A stretch of 64,000 nucleotides of DNA from Trogon surrucura (GCA_020746105.1 CM036635.1:11674001-11738000); one strand, 5' to 3'. Positions 23,090 through 34,800 are shown, counted from the first letter of the stretch. Numbers and translations are program-made. The notes: generated by a model from the sequence alone, not told the origin.

Positions 23090-23400
23090 CCACCCGACAG
23101 GCCCTATCTGCCACTGAGCATTGTCATCCCGACGCCGTGTGCCGGGACGACGCTGCCGGGCAAACCAACCCCCCCCGCCGCCGCCAGCCCGTACCCTGCC
23201 CGCCATTGCGCAGCCCTCCGCCGCGGCGCTCCCCCCGCCGCACGCCTCCTCTGCTCGCAGCATCTCTCCCCTCCGCATCCGCTATAATTGACATTTTCCA
23301 TCTGACAGGTTCTGTTTTCCCTTCCCGCAGTTGCTAAGGAAACCAGAGAGAGGGCCCGGGAGCCATTAGCTGCCGTCATCGCCTGCCTGTCCGCAGAAAT
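23090..23400. promoter_or_regulatory. CpG-dense block, candidate CpG-island promoter
   Basis: By eye about 30 CpGs occur in 310 bases, concentrated at 23140-23280. The block includes a YY1-like GCCAT and an NRF1-like TGCGCAG near 23205-23215, both common in housekeeping-type promoters. Just downstream, a pyrimidine stretch followed by CCCGCAG near 23315-23331 would score as a plus-strand splice acceptor. No recognisable exon follows: the open frame after it ends in a G9 and A-rich tract. A promoter or first-exon region is plausible; the strand is undetermined. Confidence 0.4.
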
Positions 23401-25860
23401 GTCACTTCTGCTAACGAACACCAGTGGGGGGGGGGAGGAAAAAAAAGAAAAAAATTAAAACCCGAACAAAACACAGCACCAAGCTGCCGTCGTGCAAAAA
23501 TAAGGGGGATGGTGTAGTGGCTCCCTGTCGCCCCTCCCCACCTAAGGGTGGCGCGTCCCACCCCGACGCAGTGGCAGGGCTCAGCATCCTCTGCCTCGTC
23601 AGCAAAATGTGGGCAGAAGGGGTTGTCCTGGCTGGGGACTGGTGCCCACGGGTTGTCCTCGGACGTGGGGAAGGGCAGAGAGGTGCCCACAGCGGTTTTT
23701 GGGCCCCCAAACGGGAGTGTCGAGCCCCTGCTGCCCTCCCACAGCCTCCCCCTGGTTCCTTGCTGCCTCGCTGCCATATTACAATTTTTAGTTCTCTCCA
23801 AGCATTTTGCTGTTAAAAAGTAGACGGTTGCCCTGCGCCTCTCTGTGACGTGATGGTGGGGAGACGGGCTGCGACAGCCCTTACGACTCCCTGTTGAGTT
23901 CGTGAAAAGCAAACACCGTGTGGCCAAACCGCTCTTGTTCTGCGTCGTGCCGTGCGCAGGTTGCCGTTTCGTGTGGAAGTTAAGGCTTTGTTGCTGTCTT
24001 TGTAAATTCCTGTGGTGTTTGTTCTGCTTCTGCTCAGAAACTTTTATTCCCCATCACTGTTTCTTCATTCCCTTCCCCTCTTATTTCGAGGAATGCCAAT
24101 ATTCTACTAATTGGAAAATCAGATACAAGGTGATCCAGCGGCTCGCTGGAAATCCCACATGTGGTGGATCTGGAGAGAACGCTAACGTTTCTTGCCATCC
24201 CATTTTGAAACGTCTTCCATGCTACCGTAATTCTTTATTCCTTCATGGATATATCAAACCAAAGGAGAGCCAGGCTCCTTAGAGACACTGCCAGCTCCTC
24301 ACACCCCAGGTTGTCCTCTACAACCTGCTCTAAATGAAGGTAGAAATCCTCCTCTGTTCTGTCATGTCTGTGTGACCAGTGAGATCACCATAGATTCAAT
24401 GTAAATTTATTTCTTTTGCTGATATGCAGCAAAACCTTAAGGGACTTTATTATTTGACATAACTCAATGCACGTTCACACAATAGTGTTTTCAAATATTT
24501 GTTGCAGTCAAGGTTGCTTTGAGTGAGACTGTGCAAAGCTGCAGCTGGGACCAAGAACTGTATCTTTGCCATACCTTGAGTTTTAAGAAAAACTTGAACT
24601 ACTTGGAGGTTCAGATGATGTCTGAGAGATTTGAATTTCTAGTGTCTTGTGAGTTACTGTTTGACTTCCATGTGGGCTTTTGTCCTTTCCTGCTCATGTG
24701 TTGGGCAGAGAAACGCAACCTCAGAGAGGAAGGCATCAAACCTGTCCCTCTTCTCTTCCAAGATCCGTCAGTAATGCCAAGTAATGGGTGTCAGCCCTGC
24801 CTTTCCCTTCACAAATGCATGGCAGCATGAGCCAGGACTCCTCGTAGGGTCTCTTGCACCCTAGATTTGCCCCCTCCGAGCAGGCAGCTGAGGGTTAATT
24901 GGGCAGGCAGCAATCCAGAGCTAGAGTGGTGGTGAGTGCCGTCTCCTCTGGATCCTGATAAGCAGCTGGAGACGGTGCCATGAGCATCTCACAGTTCGAG
25001 CATCGTGCAATTTCTGGTCTCCATTAACCAAAGCGCGTCTCCAGCCTCTCCCACGCGCCTGGGTGCTACTTGTTGCCGATGCACAAGACGGAAAATGCCC
25101 TCTCAGCTTCTTTAGGGCGGGCACAGGGGATCAGCAAGGCCGTGTGACGTCAGAGGGGACGGGAAGGTGCATCAAGGGGGTTTTCTCCATGTTTTGCCAC
25201 CACCTCCTTCCAACCACCATGTGTGTTAGCAGGGGCGATGCACCCTCCTGTCCAGCCCGTGCTGGTCCCAGGGCCCCCATCGCTACTTGTGTACTGTCAG
25301 TGCCCTGTCTGCGGCTACCTCTGGGGAGAGTTTCCCCGACTTCAGAGCAAGAAGCGTCCAGGTGAAATGAAATAAAACACTTCCCCGACCCAGTTAGGCG
25401 GCTGCAGGGCCGGCAGGGCGGTGTGCAGGAGGAAGAGGAGGGATGGAGCATGCTGAACTCGGTCCACTTGGCTGGCGAAAGGGGAGGGGGACCCCAGAGA
25501 CTCATTGACCAATGTTTTTTGTGGTTTGATCCTCTGATTTTATTTTATTTTTTTTTCTCTGTGGAGAGTGAGCAAGCTCCAAGGAGAGACCTGATGGATA
25601 GAGCCTTATTTCTGTCTCCTGCCTGCTTTATGGTATTCTTCCTTACCTCTGTGGGTAAATGCTGGCTCTTTAGTGGCAATGACTGCATCTATTATGCAAG
25701 GCTGAGGAAGTGGTGAAATAACAGCATGAGAAATGTGCTCGAATGAGTATTCAAATGCGAACATAACGAGTGCAGTCAGTGTAGCACCGGGTCCTGAGGG
25801 ACGTGGGAGCTTTGGTTCGACTTTTATTTCTTTAAAAAGAAAGCCTTAACCCTCCCACCC
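23401..25860. other. Noncoding DNA
   Basis: It begins with a G9 run followed by an A-rich tract (23426-23458), then GC-rich, then more AT-rich DNA. The stretch 24390-24510 is AT-rich with OCT/TAAT-like cores but has nothing decisive. No exon or transposon is recognised. Confidence 0.5.
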
Positions 25861-25864
25861 CCTG

Positions 25865-26080
25865 GGTATTATTTTCAAATTAATTACTCTCATTACATTA
25901 ATTGTGTGAGTGCCTGTTCCATTTTCCCTTCTTTCAGTGGGTTAGGCTAGAACAGGGCTGCTGAAAATATAAAACCTAGGAATCGCACGGCAACAATTAA
26001 TCCAGAAAAAGGAATGCCATTGCTGCACACACTGTCCTTGTTTAACAGATAATAAATAACAATTAATAAATGATCCTGTG
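25865..26080. promoter_or_regulatory. Homeodomain-core-dense candidate conserved element
   Basis: At 25875-25912 four TAAT/ATTA cores fall within about 40 bases (AAATTAATTACT then CATTACATTAATTG). A second cluster is at 26040-26070 (ACAGATAATAAATAACAATTAATAAATG). The sequence between is non-repetitive. The motif density is seen; function is inference. Confidence 0.28.
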
Positions 26081-26283
26081 TTGGAGCACGCCCTCCCCCC
26101 AGATGTAATGCTGATAAATTTCTCCCTCGCTTGGGGGTTAGGGAACGCTGGCTGTTTAAAGGCAAACTACAAATCTAAAATGAAAATTGAGTTCTGACTT
26201 GTCATATGGCTCGAATGTCCTCCCGTCTAGGCTGGTGTGGGCATTCATCGCAGCCGTGATGTATGTTTTAATTTACCTGGTAT

Positions 26284-26378
26284 ATGTTATTAGATTATAA
26301 GCCCCTTAGGGCAGGGATCTCATGTTTTATACCTCTAAAGCACTGCACACACCTATTGAACTATATAAATACCTTTTA
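26284..26378 (+). mobile_element. Ancient MIR-like SINE (3' tail), amniote type
   Basis: The segment beginning TTAGATTATAAGCCCCTTAG and running on with GGGCAGGGATCT, a GCACTGCACACAC block and TATATAAATA matches my memory of the conserved tail shared by MIR/L2-type elements in reptiles and birds (consensus GATTGTAAGCTCTTTGGGGC, then AGGGAC and an AGCGCCTAGCACA-like block). Only the tail is clear; the tRNA-derived head cannot be recognised. It is an old, diverged fossil. Confidence 0.6.
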
Positions 26379-28410
26379 CAAAATGAATTTGTCCTCCTGC
26401 TGTGAAATCCTGCCGTGCCTCCTGGTTTGCACAGATATCCTGGGACGTGGCAGTCTGCAGCGATTTTGACACGGGGGGTCCCGTGGAAATTCTGGTGGTG
26501 CCCGTGCTGTGCCGGAGAGGGGGAAAAGAGCCAGTAGATTTTAATTTGTCCGGGGATTTGCTTTTTGGGGTTTAGGGTTTTGTGGGTTTTTTTCAAAAAA
26601 ACTGTAGTCTTTCCCGTTCTGTTTCATGGGGGAGATGTGGAAGCCTGGTAGACTGGGACATTCTGTGAGTTTTTCATGTCTTGGCTCCATTTCCACTTCA
26701 CTGCTGTGTTTCTTGGGGCTGCCGGGGGACAGGCTGGGCTTTACCCTTACTCCCAGATATCACCAGCAATAGGTGACCTAACCCACTGGGTTTTCACTTC
26801 TCCTGTGCTATCCTTTTTCTTAATCTTATCCTGCTGCTTCAATTGCTGGTTTAACACTGAAGCATCCCCCTCACACCCTTGGTGCTCTAATGCAGCATCT
26901 TTTTGCTGGGGCTCATCAGAGCACTGAAGTGTGCCGGGGCTCAGCAAGACACGGCAGGGGATGAGCTCACTTCAGCTACTGGTGCCTGAATTCTGGGAGC
27001 AGTAAACGAGCGTGCAGGCTGCTGCCCATCTGTGTAAGTGGTGGTGTGGTGTGGCCTCACCTGCCTTGACTCAATCCTCAGCCCCAGCTCCACTGTCAAA
27101 TAACTCCTCTGCCAAACTCACAGCTTCTGCTGAAGTTACAGAATATCTTTATGAAAAATATCCAGACTGCAAACACTTGAGAACCTACTGTATCTCGTAA
27201 ATTGATTTTAATTAAGCTTCTGGGTCTTTACATTAATATGCCTCTCTGTTCTGGTCTAAGCTATTGGACTTTGTGGTTTTCTTAATCCATTTATATTGAA
27301 TTATTAAGAGGAACAGGCAGATAGGTTCACATCTCTAAACTTTCTTTTCTGGTCACTGCCAGACGCAAGCTTTGTGTCCTTAGTACAGAAGTGCTAAGTC
27401 AAAGAAGTTCATTAGTTTGTTCTCATTAAGTCAAAATATTTGTTATTAAAGCCGAGGAATCTGAAGTTAATCCCTGACGTGAGTGGAGGTGCTTGCTATT
27501 TACACTGTTTTAAATGTCATAAAACTTACCAAATGCTCATATCTTCGTGCTCCCAGCAAAGCAGCATTACAAGAAATGACTGATTGCCCAAACTATTCAA
27601 ACAATACGCAGAATTTCCTACTGTGTGAGAAAGGCAGAACAAAAGGTGAGCCAAGAGCTAAATGGGATTAGGTGGTAAAATACTTTTTCTTGCCCTGCCT
27701 CTGCAAATATGGCTCGTGTGTGTATGATGTTCTGGAAGGGCCAACCTTCCCGCTGTAAAACTTGATCCTTCTTTCCATGGGCGGATCTCAGAGAAATATA
27801 ACTTTAGAGTTTTCAGGAGCGAGGGGGTTGAACACAACCCTACTCATCTCCAGGCCTCAGCAGAAAATTTCTCCACTCCCTCAAAAATCCTTCTCCAGGT
27901 GCACCCTCAGTTGTTGGGGAGCCTCTGGTAATTGAGAGACCTCCAGTCAGTAATCTCCTGTGGTGCAATTGCATAATTAAGTAAGCCTTGGGGTGTTTTG
28001 AGAGGATTCTCGCAGTGTGTTTGTTACCTAAATTCTAGGTTGCTCTTCATGTCCTGGCTGCTGTCTGAAAGAGAGCAAGGCGGGGAGCAGCACCTTGCTC
28101 TTGGTGTCAGCCCAGGCTTCGACAAGCAGTCGAGTTGTTTGGAACTCGGAGCAGAGCGAGTCAGATGAAAACTTGGCAGGTGACCCCACCATCCGTAGGA
28201 AATCAGTCACAGGACCCGTTCTCTACTTTCTTACCACGTTTGCACTGGAAGGACGTGGACCAGGGTGGACGTGAAGGTTGGTGTAACATGTTGTGAGAGC
28301 AAAGCAGCGTGTCCTGTTTCTCCCAGGACTTTGTGAGGGTTTATGTGGCCAACACACAATATCAGTGCACGTGCCAGTGTGGTGTGAGATCAGCATCCCT
28401 GCTGCTGATG
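26379..28410. other. Noncoding DNA with an AT-rich patch at 27190-27480
   Basis: No gene is recognised. The 27190-27480 part is AT-rich and non-repetitive, with cores such as TTTTAATTAAGC and CATTAATATG, and could be a conserved element. The 210 bases before the CR1 at 28411 show no recognisable repeat. Confidence 0.5.
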
Positions 28411-28943
28411 GTGAGACCCCACCTCGAATACTGCGTCCAGTTCTGGTGTCCCCGCCATAAAACCGATACAGATCTATTGGAGTGTGTTCAGAGGAGGCCA
28501 CAAAGATGATCCAGGGGCTGGAGCAGCTCTGCTACGAGGACAGGCTGCGGGAGCTGGGATTCTTCAGTCTTGGAAAGAGAAGACTTGGGGGGACCTAAGA
28601 GCTGCCTTCCAGTACCTGAAGGGATCCTACAGGGAGGCTGGGGAGGGACTTTTGACAAGAGCATCCACTGATAGGACAAGGGGAAATGGGTTTAAGTGGA
28701 AGGAGAATAGATTTAGATTGGATCTTAGGAAGAAATTCTTCAGTTCGAGGGTGGCAAGACTTTGGAATAAATTGCACAGAGATGTTGTGGCTGCCCCCTC
28801 CCTGGAGGGGTTCAAGGCCAGGTTGGACAGAGCCTTGAGCAGCCTGATCTAGTAGAGAGGCGTCCCTGCCCGTGACAGGGAGGTTGGATTAGAGGATCTC
28901 TAAGGTCCCTTCCAGCCTGGGCCAGTCTAGGATTCTAGGATTG
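28411..28943 (+). mobile_element. CR1 LINE, 5'-truncated (about 530 bp, younger copy B)
   Basis: The copy starts abruptly at the [12 protein letters not shown] codons and carries the C-terminal end of the CR1 protein plus the 3' UTR. It lacks the reverse transcriptase catalytic part. Motifs seen are [55 protein letters not shown] and the RALSSLI end near 28850. It shares with copy A at 8490-9488 the one-base deletion in the QRRATK codons, and has its own one-base deletion where copy A reads CTTCGG. The tail shows TCTAGGATTCTAGGATT, two and a bit copies of an 8-base end repeat typical of CR1. By hand count it differs from copy A at about a dozen bases over about 440. Confidence 0.93.
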
Positions 28944-28947
28944 GAGA

Positions 28948-29148
28948 AAAAATGTTTCCTTCGGTACTGGTGAAGGACACAGCTGAGCACACCTCTGAAA
29001 GGTAGAAGCCCCATCTCTGGCAACGTTAGAGGTCAGGTTGGACTGAACTTTGAGCAGCTTGATCCTATTGAAGATGTCCCTACCTATGGCAGGGGGGTTG
29101 GACTAGATGACCTTTAAAGTGCAGTTCCAACCCAAACCATTCTATGAC
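28948..29148 (+). mobile_element. Older CR1 LINE 3' end
   Basis: The best-matching part runs from about 28995: GAAGCCCCATCTCTGG, then GTCAGGTTGGACTGAACTTTG, a block ending ATGGCAGGGGGGTTGGAC, and AACCCAAACCATTCTATGA at the end. This is the usual avian CR1 3' region, in the same orientation as the younger copy just upstream. The first 45 bases align only loosely. It is more diverged than copies A and B and lacks their GATCTAGTAGAGAGGCG variant, so it belongs to another subfamily. Confidence 0.8.
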
Positions 29149-31018
29149 ACCCCACAGCTGTTCCTGTCAGTTCAGTCCAATGTAAATCGCCCTCCTCCAG
29201 CCAGCACCTCTGGACATGGGATGTCACCGGAACTGCCATCAGTGGGGATGCAGGGTAGGGGACAGCAGGCTAGCCCAGCTGATGTTGTCCCCAGCCACAT
29301 CACTGCTTGGCCCTTTGCGTTGCATGAACTGGGTGTAAAATTGTTAGTTTTCACTTGGCTCGAGTTCACCGCTCAATCTGTGTGTGCCTTGGAAAGCTGT
29401 GGACAGACCTAGCCTGAAACTGGAGAAGCTGGATTCAGATTCGGAAGATGGAGAAACTCGAAATGAAATGTGATCCAGCCAAACAAAGGAGCAATAATTC
29501 CCAACTTCAGCTTGTTAGAAAGGTTCATTTGGGATCTGGTTTGGCTAGGAGCATTGGTGAATCAGTTCCTCTCCAGCTTCAGGCCACAGGCAAATGTCCT
29601 TTCCTGGGTCCAGCTGTCCCCCCAGTGGGGCTGTAGCACTGCAGCTGTTGGAAGTTCCCACGCATGTGGCTTTGATGGTGGGAAAGATCTTTGGAGGGTG
29701 CATTTCTGGTTTGGTGATTCCCAAAAAGCCACCCATAGGGGTCTCAACCCTCCCCCGGCTTGCTCCCATCTCAGGCACGCTGCAGCAGGGCCAGCAAATC
29801 TGCCACGTGTGTGACCACTTCCAAAAAATTATTTGCACATGCTGGCAGTTGCTTAGAGAGAGCTTTTTTTCCTGTCTTCTGTGCTTGTGTTTTGCTTCAA
29901 TTGTGTGTCTTGGCTGTTTTTCCCAAGAAGGAAACATCAGGTGGGTTTTATGCCTCAAACAAGTTGGATCATGAGCCAGGGCTGGGGCAGAGACCCCTTT
30001 GGCAGTGGGGTGACCCTCCAGGACATGCTTTGCACAGCACCAGTGTCTGGGCTTCACCAAGCATCTGCTGAGACCTCCACAGTGTCCAGGGCAAGGAAGG
30101 TGCAAGTCCTTGTGTCCCTGGGCTGAGGCCTGAGGTAGCTGCAGGTTCTGATCACCCCTAGTCCCCAGCAGCCTCCTCCAAGCCTTCCCCTTCTTGCTGT
30201 CCAGGTGCCTGGGGCCCTCCCTGGTCCTTTCCAGTGCCACACCACCTCCTGGGTCTCCTCTAGGTACATCCCACCTCCTCTGCAGGTGTGTTGGAGGTCA
30301 GACCTTCATTTTACGGAGCCAGAAAACACTGAAATTCAGATATTTCACACAGCAAGAGGAAGTCATGGGAAGGGGAGGTGGTGCTCCTGTCCTCTGAGCG
30401 CCGTCCAGCCCCTCTGGGCTCTCTGGGTGTGCAGAGATGCTGTGCTGCGAAGGCTCCTGCTGCCTGCAGGGCTGGTGGCGGGGGGCTGTCCCTGCACGGC
30501 ATGGATTTGTGGTCAGACTGGTGGCCGGCGGTCCGTTGGGACATCCCCATGGGAATTGCAAACCAGGGCGCTGGTTTTCTGCCTGCACGGCCGTGCACAT
30601 GCATTCCCGCTCCCGGGGCACGCTGCTGCACCGCGGCTCCCCGTCCCGCAGAGGGACACGGACCGCCTGGTGTCACGTCTGGCCGTTGGCAGGCCCTGGC
30701 GATGTCTCTGTGAGTTGCTCCCCGTTCTTTGCACCGCTTTGACGCCACGCCGAGGCCGGTCATGAGGGAGATGTCTGCTCGCTCGCAGGGCGAGCTGGGA
30801 TGGAGGCTGCAGCATTTGTGTGCTGCTTCCTTGCTTTGCAAGAGGAGAAGCTGTGGAAAGGCAGGCACAGAAGCCTCCGCGCAGCTCTTGCGCCCTTTTT
30901 TGCTTGCCTGCAAAGATTTGTGGAGGATCCCCAAAGGCAGGGAGGTCTATTTTTTTTTTTTTTTGGCTGAGGAGCTGCTGTTTTGTTCAGTGGCACGGGT
31001 GTTGAGCGTGGGATTTTA
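29149..31018. other. Noncoding, GC-rich toward 30.4-31.0 kb
   Basis: No exon is recognised. Long frames on both strands (up to 231 codons, minus, 29545-30240) have no family resemblance. A T15 run is at 30950-30964. GC and CpG content climbs from about 30.4 kb toward the island at 31.02 kb. Confidence 0.5.
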
Positions 31019-31330
31019 ACGTCGCCGAGCATGAAGCGTCCGTGGTGGCATTGTTCCCGCAGCCCTTGCAAGCCTGCTGCAGGCTGGGCTAAAAATAGGA
31101 TGCAAACATCATCCCTCCGCCACCGCCCAATCAGCGGCACGGCGCGGGGACGCGCGTCCCGCTCGCCGTCAGCCGCCTCTTCCCGCCCGCTCGCAGGCTG
31201 TTGTCAACGCCGGACAGACCGGAGAGGGGGGTGGTTCTCCTGGCAGGAGCAAACACGAGCTGCTCCGGAGGAGTCGGAGGAGAGACGGGCGTTGGGAGCG
31301 CACGTGGCAGAACGACTCGCGCCAACCCTT
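31019..31330. promoter_or_regulatory. Strong CpG island, candidate promoter
   Basis: About 30 CpGs occur in the 220 bases from 31110 to 31330 by hand count, the densest run in the window. Features in order: CTAAAAATAG at 31089-31098, a perfect MEF2 consensus that could also act as a TATA-like element; a textbook NF-Y site, CCAATCAGCG, starting at 31127; GC boxes of the CCCGCCCGC type near 31174; and repeated CGG/CGC units to 31320. The NF-Y site reads on the plus strand, which hints at plus-strand transcription, but NF-Y works in both directions. On the minus strand, CTACAG|GTAAGA at 31436-31425 would be a near-perfect splice donor. No start codon with a recognisable protein is visible, so the transcript, if any, is unidentified. 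Confidence 0.5.
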
Positions 31331-31739
31331 TGCTGCCCCAAACCCCTACCCTGGCTGGTTCTGTTGGAGAAGCGATAGGGAAAAGGCTGCAAGAGAAGGT
31401 GGAGAGTGAGATCGTTTCCAGAGGTCTTACCTGTAGTGCCAGCGCACAGGTTGGGTTGTGAGCAAGTAGGGTGAGGTTTGCTGCTCTCGTCTGCAGGACA
31501 GCTGGTTTTTCCAACATCCTTCTGTGACCTGGAGTCTCCCAGACCCTGTCCCCTTTCCCAGGAGCACAGCTGGGAGGCAAGGTTTTGAAAACACTAGCCC
31601 AGGGGGTTTAATTTAACAGTGTTCTGACATGAGGGTAAGGTTCACCGAGTTGCAGTAGCAAGGGGTAAAATCTGTGTTTTCTTCGAAGAGGAGTTGATTC
31701 GAAACTGTTATGCCTTTTCCTCTACTGTAATTGTTCTGT
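31331..31739. other. Noncoding DNA right of the CpG island
   Basis: No gene or repeat is recognised. Confidence 0.5.
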
Positions 31740-31835
31740 CGATAGCACTTTACAGAATATTTACAAGATATAGTAAATGCCATAAAGTACCTATAATCTT
31801 ATACAAATACAATACACAAGCCATTGCTTCAGATG
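31740..31835 (-). mobile_element. Possible ancient MIR-like SINE tail
   Basis: The order GCACTTTACAG, TTTACAAGATATAGTAAATG, CCATAAAGTACCTATAATCT resembles the minus-strand form of the MIR-like tail (consensus ...CCTAAAGAGCTTACAATCT). It is weaker than the matches at 26284 and 34885. Confidence 0.4.
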
Positions 31836-34800
31836 CAAGAACCTTTGCTAGAAATGTAAATCAAACCTCCGCTGAGCCTCAGAATATGGAAGATAATATT
31901 TAGGTTTTATTAGGTCTCATTTCTATACCTTCTGTACTTTTCAAGGTTGGGTTAGGAGTAGATGTGCCAAAATCCTAAGGGGGAACCTGTAATTACAAGA
32001 TTCACAGCCTGTTTATACAGGCTGATGAAACCTGAATAGGTCTGACAGCTACTGCCTTCACTTCCAAACTTACGACTGCATCTCCCATCCTCAGAGCACA
32101 AAGAGTTTTATCTGTTGTTCATAGCAGGGTGACATTGTAGTGGTTTACCTTGCAAAACAGACCCTCTAGGCTTTTTCTGCTGTCGGTGAAGTTAGGAAAG
32201 GGCCACCTACCTTTGCTGTCCCAGCAGCTGGTGTGGTCCTGCTTGCTCTCATGTGCATGTGTTGGCTGGAAAGCTGTGCTGGAGCTCAGTGCATGCAGAG
32301 CTCTGGTCTCTCTCTGACCACATGTGCCATTTCCATAGCCCTCGGTTGGAAGTCTGGGAATCAGCACCCCAGAAACACTTGTCAAAACCAGCTGAAGCCA
32401 AGAAAGGCCAAAGGACCACAGAAAATTTGATGGAGGTACCGAGGAAAGTGTCTTTCCATGAACTTCTTGGTTTTGTTTCAGGTGCTTCCAAGCCTTAAAC
32501 CCATGCTTAGATTTTACTGTCTCAGGAGTCAAAGTGGGAAGGACAAACCCGTGGGAACTCTCCCTGACCCCTCTCCAAGCAGGAACTACAGGATGTTTTG
32601 AAAACAAAGCTGCCCATTTCTGCTAACCCCGTCCTCCATGTCCTGTACCATCCTGCAGCTGCAAGGGCTCTCTGCCTAGATTTTTACTAGACTTGCTATT
32701 TGAAATCTTCCAGATGTCAAGATGTAGCTGAGGGCTGGAGCCTTATCCCTGCAGCCTCTAGCACAAGGACCATGCTCCTGGCTCGACTGCAAAGCCAACC
32801 CCGACAGATCTGTTTGACGATAAAGGGGCAGAATACATGGGGAAACCTTCCTAGCTGATGCTGCCAAATGTGGGTATTTTGCAATTCCCATGAGGGGTAG
32901 AGCAGAAACATTTAAGTTCATAGTTAGTGCCTTGAGCAGTGATGCAGCTTCTCCACCCTTCTCCCCAGGAAATCGATTCCTGCAAAGCCACGACCACATT
33001 CAGCCAGGCTCTGACCCATCCAGATGCCCCCTTGGTCCCCCACCTGTTCTCCCAGAGGTTTTTCCTCTGGAAGGAAGATCCTGTCCAATTCCATATCAGG
33101 TCCTTTTAAAAAAATAAATGAACACAGGAAAGCCAGTCACCCCAGCTCCACCCTAAACCCTACTATTCACCAACAAATCCCTTTACTAAATCTCATTCAT
33201 CATGAGGAACCTCTTTGCTTTGAAATACAGGAAAGAAATTCTTTTCCCTCCATTCCCAGGACTTTTTCCTGGCATGCTCCAATCTTGCCCTGGGGACCTT
33301 CCTCCCAGCAGCCTGCATTGCCACTATCAGTGCCTTCCCATCCACAGCCAGCAAACGCAGCTCTTCCTCCTCCTCCTCCTCACTCTGCTGCTCTATCAGT
33401 GTCCCAGGATGGCTCCCAGCGAGCAACAGGCTCTGCCGAGCCCCATCCACGTGTTTCATTTCCCTCCAAGATATAAGTAAAATAACATTATCTCATTGCA
33501 TTACATCTCTCCTTGCCAGGGGCTCTGCGGATTTTTGTAATGTCAGAGCAGGAGTCAGAGAAGGGCTCAGTGCTGAGAGGGGAACAATAGGGGCTTAAAA
33601 AAAAATCTCCATTTCTTTTGTATTAGCTGCATACTTTAAGAGGATCGTTCTCACCCTTTTAAAACACTTTCTAAGTTTCTTGCTGGGCAATTAACATTCC
33701 CCAAATGACAGTAGCTGCGACTTGTATCTGTGGAAATGGATGCTGGTGGAAAGACATATTATACTAAAAGGTTGGTTTGGTTGTTGTTTTTTAAAGGGAG
33801 GATGTTTTCTATTAATTATCTTTTATATACTCAAACACTGTCTCCCATTACTCTTCCAAGTCAGGGACAGTGAGAGATGTGTCAGGGCTGGGGAACAACA
33901 CACAAGCAGTAAGATTAATTGACACTTAGAAATCAGATTGTGATGAATAGATCTGAGCCTCCCAAGGAGATCCATCTTCTTTAGGGTGCATTTAGGGCTC
34001 AGGCTGCCTTTAATATATGCAATGAAGCATCTTTACCTTGCATATGATACTGCTGCTAACCCCATGGCACGACATCCTCGCCGTGTATGGCTGGCTGGTG
34101 ATGGGATATTTTACAGTCCACCGGTTAGCAGTTTCTTGCTTTTTTTAGGCACTTCTTAAAGTGCTAAAATGCAGTGTACATGAATCCAGTGGCCAACAGC
34201 CTAAGGGCTTCTGAACCTCCGGAGGGGCCAAAGTTTTCCTCTCTTCTTTCCCACTCTTCAACACAGATACATTTCATTTCAAGTGTAAGAGACATTGTCA
34301 CCCTCAGGCAAGCTGCCCCCTCCCCAAACTCCTTTTTAATCAGCCTATTTTCTGATGGTCTGCCTCTCAGTTCAGTGTTCAAAGCACCACAGATGCTGCT
34401 GTGGAGGTGATTACAGTTTCATTAGCCGTACGAGGCGGGCAGGAGGAAAGCCGTGCAGGAGGGGTTTGATTCAGCCTCGGGAAGCGGGACCCGGGGCATG
34501 CCTATCAAGGAGAAGACAGGAAAATAGATGCCCTGAAGGTGTAAAGCCTTGAAAAGAGCAGTGCAAAGAGGTGAGCCCTCAGGACTAACCCCCAGGTGGG
34601 AGCGGGGCAGCTGGTGTGGGTGCGAACCCCGGCATCAGCAGCGCTTGCCAAGGCAGGGGCTGCGGGTGCCGCTCCCAGTCCCTTCCTGACTGGGAAACTG
34701 GGGAGAAAGCAAGAGGGAATCTTACTGGTGACATCTGCCTCTCTCCAGAGGGTCACCCCTGCTGCCACACAGCCGCTTCTCCAGTCCGTGTCCCAACCAA

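Noticed and set aside
29545-30240. 231-codon minus-strand frame
   Set aside because: No domain; several overlapping plus-strand frames are equally long for this composition.
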